DNA from: an uncultured Verrucomicrobiota bacterium | GTDB lineage: Bacteria > Verrucomicrobiota > Kiritimatiellia > RFP12 > UBA1067 | DNA: 64,000 bases | Reading direction: 5' to 3' | Assembly (NCBI GenBank): GCA_947305775.1 | Contig: CAMZEN010000009.1 | Span: forward strand, 1-64,000 | Shown: piece after piece, positions 38,035 through 47,622 of the stretch | Numbering within the stretch: position 1 is the first letter of the stretch | Layout of the letters: each line of letters starts with the position of its first letter | The notes under the pieces: generated by a model | The model's database searches: none | What the model was told of the DNA's origin: nothing | Seen by the model: only the letters and a program-made list of their open reading frames with translations | Position numbers and translations under genes: made by a program

Positions 38035-39939
38035 TTACGCGCCGGTCGAGTAGACCGCCGCCTTCAGCTCGCCAGCCGACGGGCCGTAGTCGTAGTAGCA
38101 ACGCATCTGGATGCCAAGCTGGGAGAAGTTGGCCTCCGCCGTTTCCACGACAGGCGTTGTGCGTCCGTTGAGGAACGCGACATCCACGAGCGGGAATGCG
38201 TCATTGAACAACCAATACTTCGTGCCCGACAGGAACGGCGAAGTGATCGGCTCCAGCAGGTTGCGCATCTCGTTGTTCGCGGGCGTCTTGCCGGACGCAC
38301 CGGAAACGATGTGCTCGGACTGGTAGATGTTGCGGGCCGTGAGGAAGTTCGACGGCGAGCAGAGGATCTTGTTGGGGATCGCTCCGATGGGATCGCCGCT
38401 GGAATCCTTTATGCCCAGCGCAAGCGCGTAGGCGGTCGCAAGCGTACCGATGGCGAGCGCGCCGGAGGTGTTCGCGCCATAGTCCGAAGCGGTCGAGGAG
38501 AGCGCGCCGAAAACGTCCTTGTTGATCGTGCGGCCGGCCATCTGTCCGAAACGCTCCGGGATCATGGCAAGAACGCCGAGGTCGTCATTGATGAGGTCTT
38601 CGCGGGTGATGCCCACGATGGACCCCTTCGTGGCGGCCTGAATGGTGCGGGCCTCGTCGGAAAGATCGACGTGCTGAAGCTCACCGCCCTTGGCGAGAGA
38701 CTTCAAGAGGCCACCCATGACGAGACGGACGCCCTTTACGGCCTTGAAGTCCGACACGGGGACGGCGCGGGAGATCCTGCGCCAATCCTCGCCCACCGAG
38801 CCGAAGCCCGCGAGGACGAACTTGTGCGCGATGTTGGAGAGGACGTTCGGGATGTCGGCGTTCGAGAACGCGGCCTTGATAGCGGCCATCGTGCTTGCGT
38901 CGTTGCCCGGACGGTACGTGAAGCCGAACGCGGCGAAGATGTCCGACAGACGGGTAATGCCGAGGTCGTGCGCGGCGTCGAGGTCAACGCCCTTGCAGGT
39001 CGCCTCCACATCCTTGTCGCTCATCGCGGCGCCGAAGCAGGCGGCGGCGACAACGGTCTTCGCGTCCTTCGGCACGGAAGCCCTGAGGTTGATTATGGCG
39101 GGGGCGGCGGGACGCCCAGCCTCAATCGTCTCCTGATCCTTTGCTGCCTTCTCCGCCCTGAGGCATTCCAGCTCCGCTTTCTCGGCGGTCCAGCCCTCCT
39201 TTACGGCCTTGGCCATGATGTCGTCGTGCCCCTTGCACGCGGCGATTACGGATGCGACGCGCTCGCGCTCGGCGTTCTGCGCTGCCGCCTCCACGGTTGC
39301 GGTGTCGGTAGGCTTTGCGCCCTCCACCGGCTTGTTCTTGTCTTCGGGCATTGCGCCCTCCTTTCCTGTTTGGTTGGCGGCGGCGGTTATCGCCGTCTGG
39401 GTTGAGCCATCGGCCCCCAATGGGACGATGGAAACTTCGTTGAGCGTTCCGGCGCGGACGATGTAGCATTCGCCCTCGACCTCGGAACCGTTCAAAAGGC
39501 ATTTCGTGTCCTTGTCAACGTAGAACACCTCCTGCGCAGATACGCCGACGGAAGCCTGGAACTTGAAGCCGGCCTTTGCCAGCTCGTAGACCTTCTTCGC
39601 ATCCTCCGAAACGGGCATGAAGTCGGCCTCCAGCGATAGGCTCCTGCCGTCGTGCGAAACCTTTGTGGCCTGTCCGCAGATGGCGTCGATGGAGTCTTTC
39701 TTGTGCTGGCACAGAATCGGCACGGCCATGTCGTCGCGCCACTTGAGGCCCGACAATTCGATGCCGACAGGTCTGCCCCATCCCACGTTCATCAGTCCGC
39801 CGTTGTAGGCGACAATACTCATTCGCTTGTTGCCGTTGGCGTCGGGCTGTCCGTCCGTGCTCTTGGCGGCGACGAGCGACACGGTGCCGGTCGCAACAAT
39901 CGGCTTCTTCATCAACTCTTCTATCTTTTCGGGTGGCAT
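38035..39939 (-). CDS. Prohead protease-major capsid protein fusion
   Basis: N-terminus 'KAGFKFQASVGVSAQEV...LNEVSIVPLGADG' protease-like; C-terminal capsid-like region. Confidence 0.75.
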   Translation of the reverse strand: MPPEKIEELMKKPIVATGTVSLVAAKSTDGQPDANGNKRMSIVAYNGGLMNVGWGRPVGIELSGLKWRDDMAVPILCQHKKDSIDAICGQATKVSHDGRSLSLEADFMPVSEDAKKVYELAKAGFKFQASVGVSAQEVFYVDKDTKCLLNGSEVEGECYIVRAGTLNEVSIVPLGADGSTQTAITAAANQTGKEGAMPEDKNKPVEGAKPTDTATVEAAAQNAERERVASVIAACKGHDDIMAKAVKEGWTAEKAELECLRAEKAAKDQETIEAGRPAAPAIINLRASVPKDAKTVVAAACFGAAMSDKDVEATCKGVDLDAAHDLGITRLSDIFAAFGFTYRPGNDASTMAAIKAAFSNADIPNVLSNIAHKFVLAGFGSVGEDWRRISRAVPVSDFKAVKGVRLVMGGLLKSLAKGGELQHVDLSDEARTIQAATKGSIVGITREDLINDDLGVLAMIPERFGQMAGRTINKDVFGALSSTASDYGANTSGALAIGTLATAYALALGIKDSSGDPIGAIPNKILCSPSNFLTARNIYQSEHIVSGASGKTPANNEMRNLLEPITSPFLSGTKYWLFNDAFPLVDVAFLNGRTTPVVETAEANFSQLGIQMRCYYDYGPSAGELKAAVYSTGA

Positions 39940-39970
39940 TTTCAGACTCCTTCCGTATTTAGTCCGCCGG

Positions 39971-41503
39971 TCAAGACTTGGATTTGTTGTTGGGGTTGAG
40001 GTTCTTCTGCGAATCGTGCTGCAAGGCGTCCTCGGTGGGCGCGGCCTTGTCTTTGGCGAAGAAGGGGCATGGAGTGTCCTCCGGCAACCCTCTCGCCTTG
40101 CATTGCTCGCGCCAGTGAACGAGCATGTGGACGCGCTCTTCTATCGCTTGGTCGATCTCGCGCTCCCAATCCTTGCCGTCCTTCGCGTAAAGTGTCTGGT
40201 AGCTCGTCGTGGCGTTGCCGAGGCGGGTATTGTCCGCGCTCGCGTCCTTGAGCACGTCGGCGTTGCCGTTCTCCGTGAACAGCCATTCAGTGCGGCGCAA
40301 CGCGGCGACCGTCGCTGGCGGAAGCCTCTTGTGCGCCGCGTAGTCCTCCAGCCACTTGAAGAACACGCGATCAAGCACCTTCGTGACGAGCGTTGAGCGG
40401 ACGGCGGTTATCTTCTTGCCGTAGGTGGTGTGGTCGAGCTTCGCGGACGCGAAGTTGTGCTGTGAGGAATCGCACATGGCGATGTTCACCGGCATAGACA
40501 GGCAGCGCGCCATCTCCGCGACGAGCGAACGCACGAAGTCGTTGTAGAGGGAGGTCGGCTGTTGAGCTTGAAGCTGGGTGAGCTTCCATCCCTCCGGGAG
40601 CGACACGAACATTCCGCGCTGCACACGAAAGACCGTGTTGGGCTTGACCTCGGTTGCGCACCTGCCCAATTCCTCATCGTCGTCGCCGTAGCATTCAGGC
40701 ACTTGATCCGTGGAAAGGACGCCCGAGACGGATGCGGCGTTGATGGCCGTCTGCGTGACGGACGAGCGGTAGGACTTCTGCTCGGCGGGTATTTCGAGGG
40801 CGGACACAAAATCCGAAACGCCGCGAACCTGCTCCGGTCGGAGCACCTCGAAGTAGTGTATGACGTTCCCCGCCTTTATCCACTCGCCAGCCCGTGACTT
40901 GATGTTGCGTATGGCGCGGTAGTCGCCGGGGTGGTACTTCAGGATGCGGTACTCCGTCGGGTGGCGGTATGGATCGAAACGGATGCCGTCGGTTTCGTTC
41001 TCGCGGGTGATCGCCTCCGTCCACGATTCAACGCGGTCGCACTCCAGCGTTGCAAGATTCAGGGTGACGGCGTTCGTCTCGTCAACGATTGTCGGGTCTG
41101 TGTAGAACAGGGCGAACGCCTCGCCGTCCGTCGTCTTCGCCCGGATCAGAGTCTTCAGCTTCTCCCAGAAATCGACCTTCAACGCCCAGGCGTCGAACGC
41201 CGTGGAAATCTCCTTGCGCGTTTCCTTCGGGATTCCGCCGAGCGGAAACGATACTGTCACCCACGGCCCGGCGACATCCGTTGTGTACGTGTCGAGCATT
41301 CCCCACACATACGGGCAGTTGTAGACTATGTAGCGGGCGCGGTCGCGGACTATACGGCGGACTTGCGGAGAGAGCGCGGCGGTCATTGCGAGCGAATCGG
41401 CGTTGCGGAACAGCGCATCCGTGTCCGGCGTGTTCCGTGCGTTGTCGAACCGTGCGCTTATCTGCGCCCCGCCATCAAATGCCGCCCTTTGGTGCTTTGA
41501 CAT
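39971..41503 (-). CDS. Phage portal protein (lambda family-like)
   Basis: 'RRIVRDRARYIVYNCPYVWGMLDTYTTDVAGPW', 'GEAFALFYTD', 'MPVNIAMCDSSQHNFASAKLDH'. Confidence 0.85.
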   Translation of the reverse strand: MSKHQRAAFDGGAQISARFDNARNTPDTDALFRNADSLAMTAALSPQVRRIVRDRARYIVYNCPYVWGMLDTYTTDVAGPWVTVSFPLGGIPKETRKEISTAFDAWALKVDFWEKLKTLIRAKTTDGEAFALFYTDPTIVDETNAVTLNLATLECDRVESWTEAITRENETDGIRFDPYRHPTEYRILKYHPGDYRAIRNIKSRAGEWIKAGNVIHYFEVLRPEQVRGVSDFVSALEIPAEQKSYRSSVTQTAINAASVSGVLSTDQVPECYGDDDEELGRCATEVKPNTVFRVQRGMFVSLPEGWKLTQLQAQQPTSLYNDFVRSLVAEMARCLSMPVNIAMCDSSQHNFASAKLDHTTYGKKITAVRSTLVTKVLDRVFFKWLEDYAAHKRLPPATVAALRRTEWLFTENGNADVLKDASADNTRLGNATTSYQTLYAKDGKDWEREIDQAIEERVHMLVHWREQCKARGLPEDTPCPFFAKDKAAPTEDALQHDSQKNLNPNNKSKS

Positions 41504-41516
41504 TTCGGTGTTCCTT

Positions 41517-41768
41517 TCAGTAGCGGTCGCACGGGCCGGGCGGGATCGCGTGGGCGATTCCGATGCCGGAAAGGGGATGGCGACGACGGGCGGCGCGGTT
41601 GCGCATCCGCAGATACTTGTCGGCGACTATCAGCTCCGAAATGGAGCGATTGGTTTGCGACAAGCCATCTACCGAGAAGGATGCCGGATTCTGCACAGCC
41701 TCCGCGATTTCGGCCTCGCTCGTTTGCGCAGCGTTCGCCGCTGCCGTGTTGGTGGGATCGTTTGCCAT
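41517..41768 (-). CDS. Phage head-tail joining-like small protein
   Basis: Small ORF upstream of portal. Confidence 0.45.
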   Translation of the reverse strand: MANDPTNTAAANAAQTSEAEIAEAVQNPASFSVDGLSQTNRSISELIVADKYLRMRNRAARRRHPLSGIGIAHAIPPGPCDRY

Positions 41769-41978
41769 TGCGCGTCTATTTTCGCACGGGTGCGAGATAA
41801 ATACAATGATGTTGCCGCTATATCTAGCGGATTGGCCGCTTTTTCGACCGCTTGCGGGGTTCTTCCGGCCATCCGGCGGCACTTTCGGCACCGTTGCGCG
41901 GACTTTAGCCCCAATAAATGACAATTTATACTAGATATGAAACAATTTGCAATAAATAAAACTTTTTTATATTTGCTA

Positions 41979-41995
41979 TTGCACACATTGTGCAA
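41979..41995. promoter_or_regulatory. Operator-like inverted repeat TTGCACA-cat-TGTGCAA upstream of -10 TATAAT (42003-42008)
   Basis: Direct reading in divergent intergenic region. Confidence 0.6.
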
Positions 41996-42066
41996 AATGT
42001 GGTATAATGTTCGCGCAAACCCGGAAAGGGCGAGCAAGGGCAAAACAAAACGAAAGGACAAAAACC

Positions 42067-43059
42067 ATGCAACACTATAAAGAAAATGACACCATGTTGA
42101 CGATCCACCCGGACCGCCTCATTAAATCGTGGACGCTTAAAGACGCCATCACGCCGGAGGACGTGCGCGACGTTTTCGACTTCAAGCTCACCAAGGCCCC
42201 GTGCTACGACTTCACCGGGCGCGAGATACCCGGCCTCTACCACATCCAAAAGGAAGAGTGCATCACCTCGACCATCATGCCGCTTGGTGGATTTGGTGAA
42301 GAGTACACCGTTTTTCAACATTCGGACATGCTCGACCTCATCACATCGCGCATCATGCCGGAATTGCCCGGCGTGAAGATCGAAACGGCGGGAACGCTTG
42401 AAAACGGCGCAACGGGAATCATCCAACTTTCTGCCGGCAAGGATTTCAAGATTACGGGCGACACATCGCCAAACGAAAGCCGCCTATATTTTAGCAACCC
42501 TATCGGCGGCGGTTCGCTTGTCATGGGCTTTTGCGTCACCCGGTGCGTATGTGAGAATACAATCGCAATCGCCCGCCGAGAGGTTTTGGACGGGACGGGC
42601 AAGGGTACGGGCTACTCGATCAAGCACACGGCGAACATCGACGTATATGCGCGGGCGGCCATTGCCCAAATAGCCGAGCAAGCCAAGGCCACCAAAACCA
42701 TGCAAGAGCGCATCAAGGCATTGGCCGCAAAGAAGGTGGACGCAAAGACCATCAAGGCGACGCTCGATGAAATTTTCCCCGCCACGGCGGAAATGGCCGA
42801 CAAATCGCCCGCCGCCTATACATGGGCACTCAACAAGCGCGAAGAGGTCATCACGCAATGGGAATCGGGCGAAACGGCGGCGACGTTCAAAGCCGACAAC
42901 GCATGGAAGCTTGTAAACGCTTTCACCTTCCCCATCTTCAACCCGCCCAAGATCGCCAAGGGTGCGGACTTGAGCGGAGTACGCTACGACGGGCTTTTTG
43001 GAGATCGCGCCGAAAAGGTCGCCAACATTTTCAACGCGGTCGAAAGGATCGCCGCCTAA
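42067..43059 (+). CDS. DUF932-family protein
   Basis: 'GFCVTRCVCENTIAIARREVLDGTGKGTGYSIKHTANI' typical of DUF932; AAAGGA RBS. Confidence 0.8.
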   Translation: MQHYKENDTMLTIHPDRLIKSWTLKDAITPEDVRDVFDFKLTKAPCYDFTGREIPGLYHIQKEECITSTIMPLGGFGEEYTVFQHSDMLDLITSRIMPELPGVKIETAGTLENGATGIIQLSAGKDFKITGDTSPNESRLYFSNPIGGGSLVMGFCVTRCVCENTIAIARREVLDGTGKGTGYSIKHTANIDVYARAAIAQIAEQAKATKTMQERIKALAAKKVDAKTIKATLDEIFPATAEMADKSPAAYTWALNKREEVITQWESGETAATFKADNAWKLVNAFTFPIFNPPKIAKGADLSGVRYDGLFGDRAEKVANIFNAVERIAA

Positions 43060-43115
43060 ACAATCACCGGCGGGCGGTGGTTCGCCGCCGCCCGCCAAAC
43101 GAAAGGACGCAAGCA

Positions 43116-43601
43116 ATGAAGATCGCCAAGAAGCCCACGAAGAAGCCCGCCAAGGCGACGAAGCCCGCGAAGAAGGCAACCGCCGCCAAGAAAGGCAAGA
43201 AGCCCGCCAAGGCCGAAAAATCGACCACCACGGCCAAGCCCGCGAAGGTTGAAGAGCCTACGCCATCGACGGAAGCCCCCGCCGTCACTCTTCCGGCGCA
43301 CTTCACCACGCCGGGCGGGTGCGAGTTCGACATCACCGCAAAGGCAATCACCATCCGCGAGGGATTGCGCGAGGCAATTTTCAAGCCGGAAGCCGCTTGC
43401 AAAATCGAATGCGACATGGACGAAATTGACGGGCAGAAGTTAGCCGAGACGATTCCGGCGGGCACGGTGATACTTTCACGCGGCGACGTTGTGCGCCTTG
43501 TGCCTCACGAATACGCCGACATTGTTGCGGCAATCATGGAGGCGAGGCGCGAGGCCATCGCCGCGAAGAAATCCGCCAAGGTGAAAGGGGGTGCAGAATG
43601 A
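43116..43601 (+). CDS. Phage protein with histone H1-like Lys/Ala/Pro-rich N-terminus
   Basis: 'MKIAKKPTKKPAKATKPAKKATAAKKGKKPAKAEK'. Confidence 0.65.
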   Translation: MKIAKKPTKKPAKATKPAKKATAAKKGKKPAKAEKSTTTAKPAKVEEPTPSTEAPAVTLPAHFTTPGGCEFDITAKAITIREGLREAIFKPEAACKIECDMDEIDGQKLAETIPAGTVILSRGDVVRLVPHEYADIVAAIMEARREAIAAKKSAKVKGGAE

Positions 43602-43900
43602 CACCCCCGGCGGCATTGGTGCGCAGCGTTGCCAGGATGACGGAAGACAACGACCACACATCTACGAGAATCGCCATCGCCTCATGGTGTTCGTCCGCAG
43701 TTGGGGGAAACAAACCGGACAAGGCGTATTTCTGGGCGATCCACGACGCATTGGCGGGCATCCGGCTTGTGGAAATATGGCTCACGGGTTCGACGCAAGA
43801 CCTATGCGAGCTGCGGGAAGCGTTGACGGATAAGATGTTCAAGAAGATGAAGGGGGTCGGATTGTCCGACGCAGCGCGAATCTTCAATAAAGCGTTGTGA
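43598..43900 (+). CDS. Phage hypothetical protein
   Basis: ATGA overlap with previous CDS. Confidence 0.6.
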   Translation: MTPPAALVRSVARMTEDNDHTSTRIAIASWCSSAVGGNKPDKAYFWAIHDALAGIRLVEIWLTGSTQDLCELREALTDKMFKKMKGVGLSDAARIFNKAL

Positions 43901-43914
43901 TACTATGTGCGCGG

Positions 43915-43938
43915 GTGCATATTTGATATAATATGCAC
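43915..43938. promoter_or_regulatory. Operator-like inverted repeat GTGCATAT-ttgatata-ATATGCAC overlapping a -10 box
   Basis: Direct reading; TATAAT at 43927-43932 lies in the repeat, upstream of small DNA-binding-like gene. Confidence 0.65.
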
Positions 43939-43967
43939 TTGCACACACACAACAAAGGGCAACACAC

Positions 43968-44213
43968 ATGAAGACCAAAAAAGAAAGCAATCCGGCGCAC
44001 GTTTCGGAGGTCAGGAGGGCCGCAGCTCTCGCAAGTGCCCAAGCTCGCCGCGAGAAGTCGGTAAACGGAGGGCGGAGGCCGAAGACCTTGCCCGTCCGCG
44101 CCGCAACCTTCGACAAGGTGCAGGAGGTCGCAACGCGAATCAACCGCACGCTGACGGATATAACAACGGAGGCGATAGAACATGGACTTCCCTACATATT
44201 GGCGGACGCTTGA
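43968..44213 (+). CDS. Ribbon-helix-helix-like small DNA-binding protein
   Basis: 'KTLPVRAATFDKVQEVATRINRTLTDITTEAIEHGLPYI'. Confidence 0.55.
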   Translation: MKTKKESNPAHVSEVRRAAALASAQARREKSVNGGRRPKTLPVRAATFDKVQEVATRINRTLTDITTEAIEHGLPYILADA

Positions 44214-44820
44214 CGGAATACGCGACGAGGTTTTCCCGTGCTTCTACCGTTTGACTGACGAATCGAACGGTGCGATCTTGATCGAGTTCGGGAAAGCGCA
44301 CATCGACAAGGGCATGGACTTGTCGGCCTTCCCGCCCGGCTCCGTCGGATTGAACAGGGGCAAATGCGAGAACTCGCCAACCCCGCTTATAGTGAGGGCG
44401 GTGCCGCGCAACGCCGACTTGATAGCGGCCATACTCAGAATGCGCCCTGCGGACGTTTCGCACATGCAACTGCACGATGTCGGATGCGGCACGGCGGTCA
44501 TCGCCCATCTGACGGGCGCGACATACGCGGATGCGGTGCGCAGGCTGTTCCCTAAAAGCGGCAATCCGCGCAAGATCGGAACGATGCGGCTTGCTGAGCT
44601 GACGGGCACAAACAGGATACTGAGCCAAAGCCGCACATGGGCGGAGGCGGAAAGAGCGGGCGCGGTCGCGGCGTTGATAAGACACCCGCGAGGGTATCAG
44701 CACTACATAGCGATAGACCCCGGCATGGTGGTCGTCGATCCCGAATTGGTGATGCACTATCCGTTGGCGGAATACCCGCGCAGGGATTGGCGCCCGATGG
44801 CGTACTTCGTGCGCCCATAG
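44182..44820 (+). CDS. Putative C39-like cysteine peptidase domain protein
   Basis: 'HDVGCGTAVIAHLTGATYADAVRRLF' ... 'GYQHYIAIDPGMVVVDPE' (Cys...His...Asp order). Confidence 0.5.
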   Translation: MDFPTYWRTLDGIRDEVFPCFYRLTDESNGAILIEFGKAHIDKGMDLSAFPPGSVGLNRGKCENSPTPLIVRAVPRNADLIAAILRMRPADVSHMQLHDVGCGTAVIAHLTGATYADAVRRLFPKSGNPRKIGTMRLAELTGTNRILSQSRTWAEAERAGAVAALIRHPRGYQHYIAIDPGMVVVDPELVMHYPLAEYPRRDWRPMAYFVRP

Positions 44821-45009
44821 CTACGCGGCCTCCGTCGTGTAGAAGGTCCGCCCGCAATGGCGGCAGCGGCGCGTCCGGCGAACGGTCGCGCCGATCTTTT
44901 CGGTCCTCACCACGTATGAGTGGCGGCAACCGCAATCGGCGCACGGTATGCCCTCCGCCACATCTTCGCCAATCATGTCCTCGTAAACGCGCCGCCGGTT
45001 CCTAGCCAT
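44821..45009 (-). CDS. Zinc-ribbon protein
   Basis: 'CADCGCRHSYVVRTEKIGATVRRTRRCRHCGRTF'. Confidence 0.65.
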   Translation of the reverse strand: MARNRRRVYEDMIGEDVAEGIPCADCGCRHSYVVRTEKIGATVRRTRRCRHCGRTFYTTEAA

Positions 45010-47062
45010 TGTAAACCCTCCTCTTGTTGCGTCTCGATGCGCCGCCGCCCATGGGGGCGAGCGGGTGCGTCTCGGTGTCTATCGACAAAATGCCCTCGTA
45101 GCCAGCCGCCGCATACGCCATCGCGTGCGTGTCCAGCTTGTCGTGCTTCCCCGGCAGAGTGTTCCACTTGTAGGCCACGCCCGCCGCGGCCCCGGTGCGC
45201 GTCTCCATCACGCCCTTGGCCGCAAGCACCTCGCGGCACATCTGATCAGCATAGTCGCGGTGGTTGCCGTCGCATATCGTCGCGCTTCCCGGTTGGCCGA
45301 TGGGCGTTATGTACGATGTCTGCGCGGCCTCCTTCGCAAAGTCGGCATCGAAGCAGTGCCATCGCCCGCTTTCGCGGGTGTAGCACTGATACACGCGTCC
45401 GCGAACGCGCCCGAACTGAGTACGGGTCAATGGGTTGTACGTCTTTCCGGATCGTCCTATCATCGCATGGCCAAGCCGACCCTCCTTGCGGGCGTTCCGG
45501 CAGAAGGATGTGACGGTCTCGAACTGTTCGCCGCCGGCGTCGATGTACCACTTGTCTATCCGCCAGGGTTGCGCGGCGATCCATGCGGCGAAGTTCTCCA
45601 GGGCGAGCCTCACCGATTGCTGGCGTTGCGTTTGGTTTGTGTTCTTCGCCGATATTGGAAGGGGTGCGCCGCACCATACGCCCTCCGCCATGACGTGGCA
45701 CAACTGCCCCTTGGTGAACGCCGCGAGCTCGTAGGTGAGGCCGTATGAATAGTTGATGTCCGTCGTCAGCACGGTGAATATCGCATCCTCCGGCGGCGCG
45801 TTCGGCGGAAGCGCAACGCGGTGGGACAGGACGCATTGCGGGGTGAGGTCGTATATCTTGGTGTTCTGCGCGACGGGCTGGTTCTGATACTCCGAGAAGA
45901 ACGCATCCCGCCCTTTGGTGTAGTAGTCCACCATCGCGCCGAAAAGCGCATCTGGATCTCCCTTCGACTTGTCGTACCGGTATTTCCAAGATACGGCGAA
46001 GCCGTTGCACATGGCGCGGCGGTTGCGGCGGTAGAACGAGAACGATTCGCCGCGTGTCTTGTCGTCGCAATAGAGGTCGAACCACCGATCCCACAATCGC
46101 CGGGATGTGCTGTCCGGCTGGTCGAAATCCTTGGGCCACGACGTGACGCGGGGAATGCGGATGAAGATCGAATCCTTGCGCTTGCCGAGGGATTCGCCCA
46201 CGTCGTCGGGCGCGAATATCGTACAGGCGACCATCATCGAGATTCGGGTATTCGGCCCGGCCAAGCAAAGCCATTGCGTGTCGATGCGGTGCAACACCTC
46301 ATCCACGAACGCCGGATCGTCGGCGCGGTCGGTGTCCTGCGGATCGTCCAGCAGAAGTTTGTCGGGCCGCAGCGATTCGCCGCTCGTCGTCGTGATGTTC
46401 AGGCCCTTTATGTCGCCTTGCAGCGAACCTGCCGCCATCGCGCCCAAGCCGTCGGGGAATACGATCTGCATACGGGCGGACTTTATGGCCGCGCCGGTAG
46501 GCTCGCTCTCGATGCGTCCGTCCTTGTCTTTCCAATGCAGCCTGGGCAGGCGGGATGCGTGGGTCGATTCCGCGAACGGTGCGCAGAACTCCGGATAGTC
46601 GGCCACCAGCCTTTCGGACGTGAGGGCTATGCACCATGTGGAGAACGCTTCGGACGCGGAGCGTATCTGCCATCCGCCGACGACCACGAAACGGGATCGG
46701 CGGGTGACGATTAGGAAGATCGACATGTAGCGCATGATGTTCGTCTTGCCCTCGCCGCGGGGGGCTGCAACGACCGTGTTCTTTCCCGATGCGTCCGATT
46801 TGAGTATCGAGAATATTATGGCGCGGTGTCCGTCGGCGAAGGGGAGCGTGAAGATGTTTGGGAAATACCACCGCAGCCACTTTTCCGGGTTTCGCTCCAA
46901 TCGTCTGCGCCGCGCCATGTCCTGCGGCTTGCGCCTCTCGACGGCGTTGTAGCCGAGGCGCAACAGGCTCTTGCGCTTGCGTTCGGCGTCGGACATGGCA
47001 TGTCGCCCGTTCCCGAACAGTTCATTGAAGAACGCCTCGTCTATGTCGCCCCCGTCACTCAT
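45002..47062 (-). CDS. Phage terminase large subunit
   Basis: 'NTVVAAPRGEGKTNIMRYMSIF' Walker-A-like, 'DKLLLDDPQDTD' Walker-B-like, C-terminal nuclease-like region. Confidence 0.85.
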   Translation of the reverse strand: MSDGGDIDEAFFNELFGNGRHAMSDAERKRKSLLRLGYNAVERRKPQDMARRRRLERNPEKWLRWYFPNIFTLPFADGHRAIIFSILKSDASGKNTVVAAPRGEGKTNIMRYMSIFLIVTRRSRFVVVGGWQIRSASEAFSTWCIALTSERLVADYPEFCAPFAESTHASRLPRLHWKDKDGRIESEPTGAAIKSARMQIVFPDGLGAMAAGSLQGDIKGLNITTTSGESLRPDKLLLDDPQDTDRADDPAFVDEVLHRIDTQWLCLAGPNTRISMMVACTIFAPDDVGESLGKRKDSIFIRIPRVTSWPKDFDQPDSTSRRLWDRWFDLYCDDKTRGESFSFYRRNRRAMCNGFAVSWKYRYDKSKGDPDALFGAMVDYYTKGRDAFFSEYQNQPVAQNTKIYDLTPQCVLSHRVALPPNAPPEDAIFTVLTTDINYSYGLTYELAAFTKGQLCHVMAEGVWCGAPLPISAKNTNQTQRQQSVRLALENFAAWIAAQPWRIDKWYIDAGGEQFETVTSFCRNARKEGRLGHAMIGRSGKTYNPLTRTQFGRVRGRVYQCYTRESGRWHCFDADFAKEAAQTSYITPIGQPGSATICDGNHRDYADQMCREVLAAKGVMETRTGAAAGVAYKWNTLPGKHDKLDTHAMAYAAAGYEGILSIDTETHPLAPMGGGASRRNKRRVYNG

Positions 47063-47372
47063 ACTTGTTTATGAACCAGCGCATCATCGTCGGATCGGGC
47101 GGCGTCATCTTGTCGCCGAGCGCAACCTTCATCGCGGCCATCTTCATGAAGTCCACTTGCCGCTGCCGCGCCTCCATGAACGCGCCGCCTATCTTCCTGC
47201 TCGCCTTTGCCCTCACGAGAAGGTCGGGAACCGACATGCCGAGAGCGTCGGCCACCTTTGAAGGGAAGCCGCTGCATTCAAGAACCATTTGCGCTATGTT
47301 CTCGTCGGTGAGGTCGCGGCGAGGCAACGCCTCGCGCCCCTCGACGACGGCTGTTGTGGTTTTCTTCTTCAT
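47055..47372 (-). CDS. Putative terminase small subunit
   Basis: Overlaps terminase large start; small HTH-like protein. Confidence 0.55.
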   Translation of the reverse strand: MKKKTTTAVVEGREALPRRDLTDENIAQMVLECSGFPSKVADALGMSVPDLLVRAKASRKIGGAFMEARQRQVDFMKMAAMKVALGDKMTPPDPTMMRWFINKYE

Positions 47373-47452
47373 GTGTCTGCCTTGTGTTGTCGATTGAGGG
47401 CGTTTTCACCGCCAAACGCCCGAAAGGTAGGAAACTCCACATCACGCCCCAA

Positions 47453-47557
47453 TCAGCGCGTGAACGCGTTCCTGAAGTTGAGGTTCTTTAGCGCGTTCCT
47501 TGCGCCGCGCGAAAGACCCCCGCCGGTTCCACCGGCGCCGTACATGTCCTTATTCAT
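47453..47557 (-). CDS. Micropeptide MNKDMYGAGGTGGGLSRGARNALKNLNFRNAFTR (34 aa)
   Basis: RBS AAAGGGGGTGAT; paralogous to 47618-47740. Confidence 0.65.
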   Translation of the reverse strand: MNKDMYGAGGTGGGLSRGARNALKNLNFRNAFTR

Positions 47558-47579
47558 CACTATCACCCCCTTTCCGGTT

Positions 47580-47622
47580 CTTTTGCTGTTATGGGTCAGC
47601 CCTTTTGCTGTTATGGGTCAGC
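47580..47622. repeat. 21-bp direct repeat, period 22 (cttttgctgttatgggtcagc x2)
   Basis: Direct reading between the micropeptide ORFs. Confidence 0.85.
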
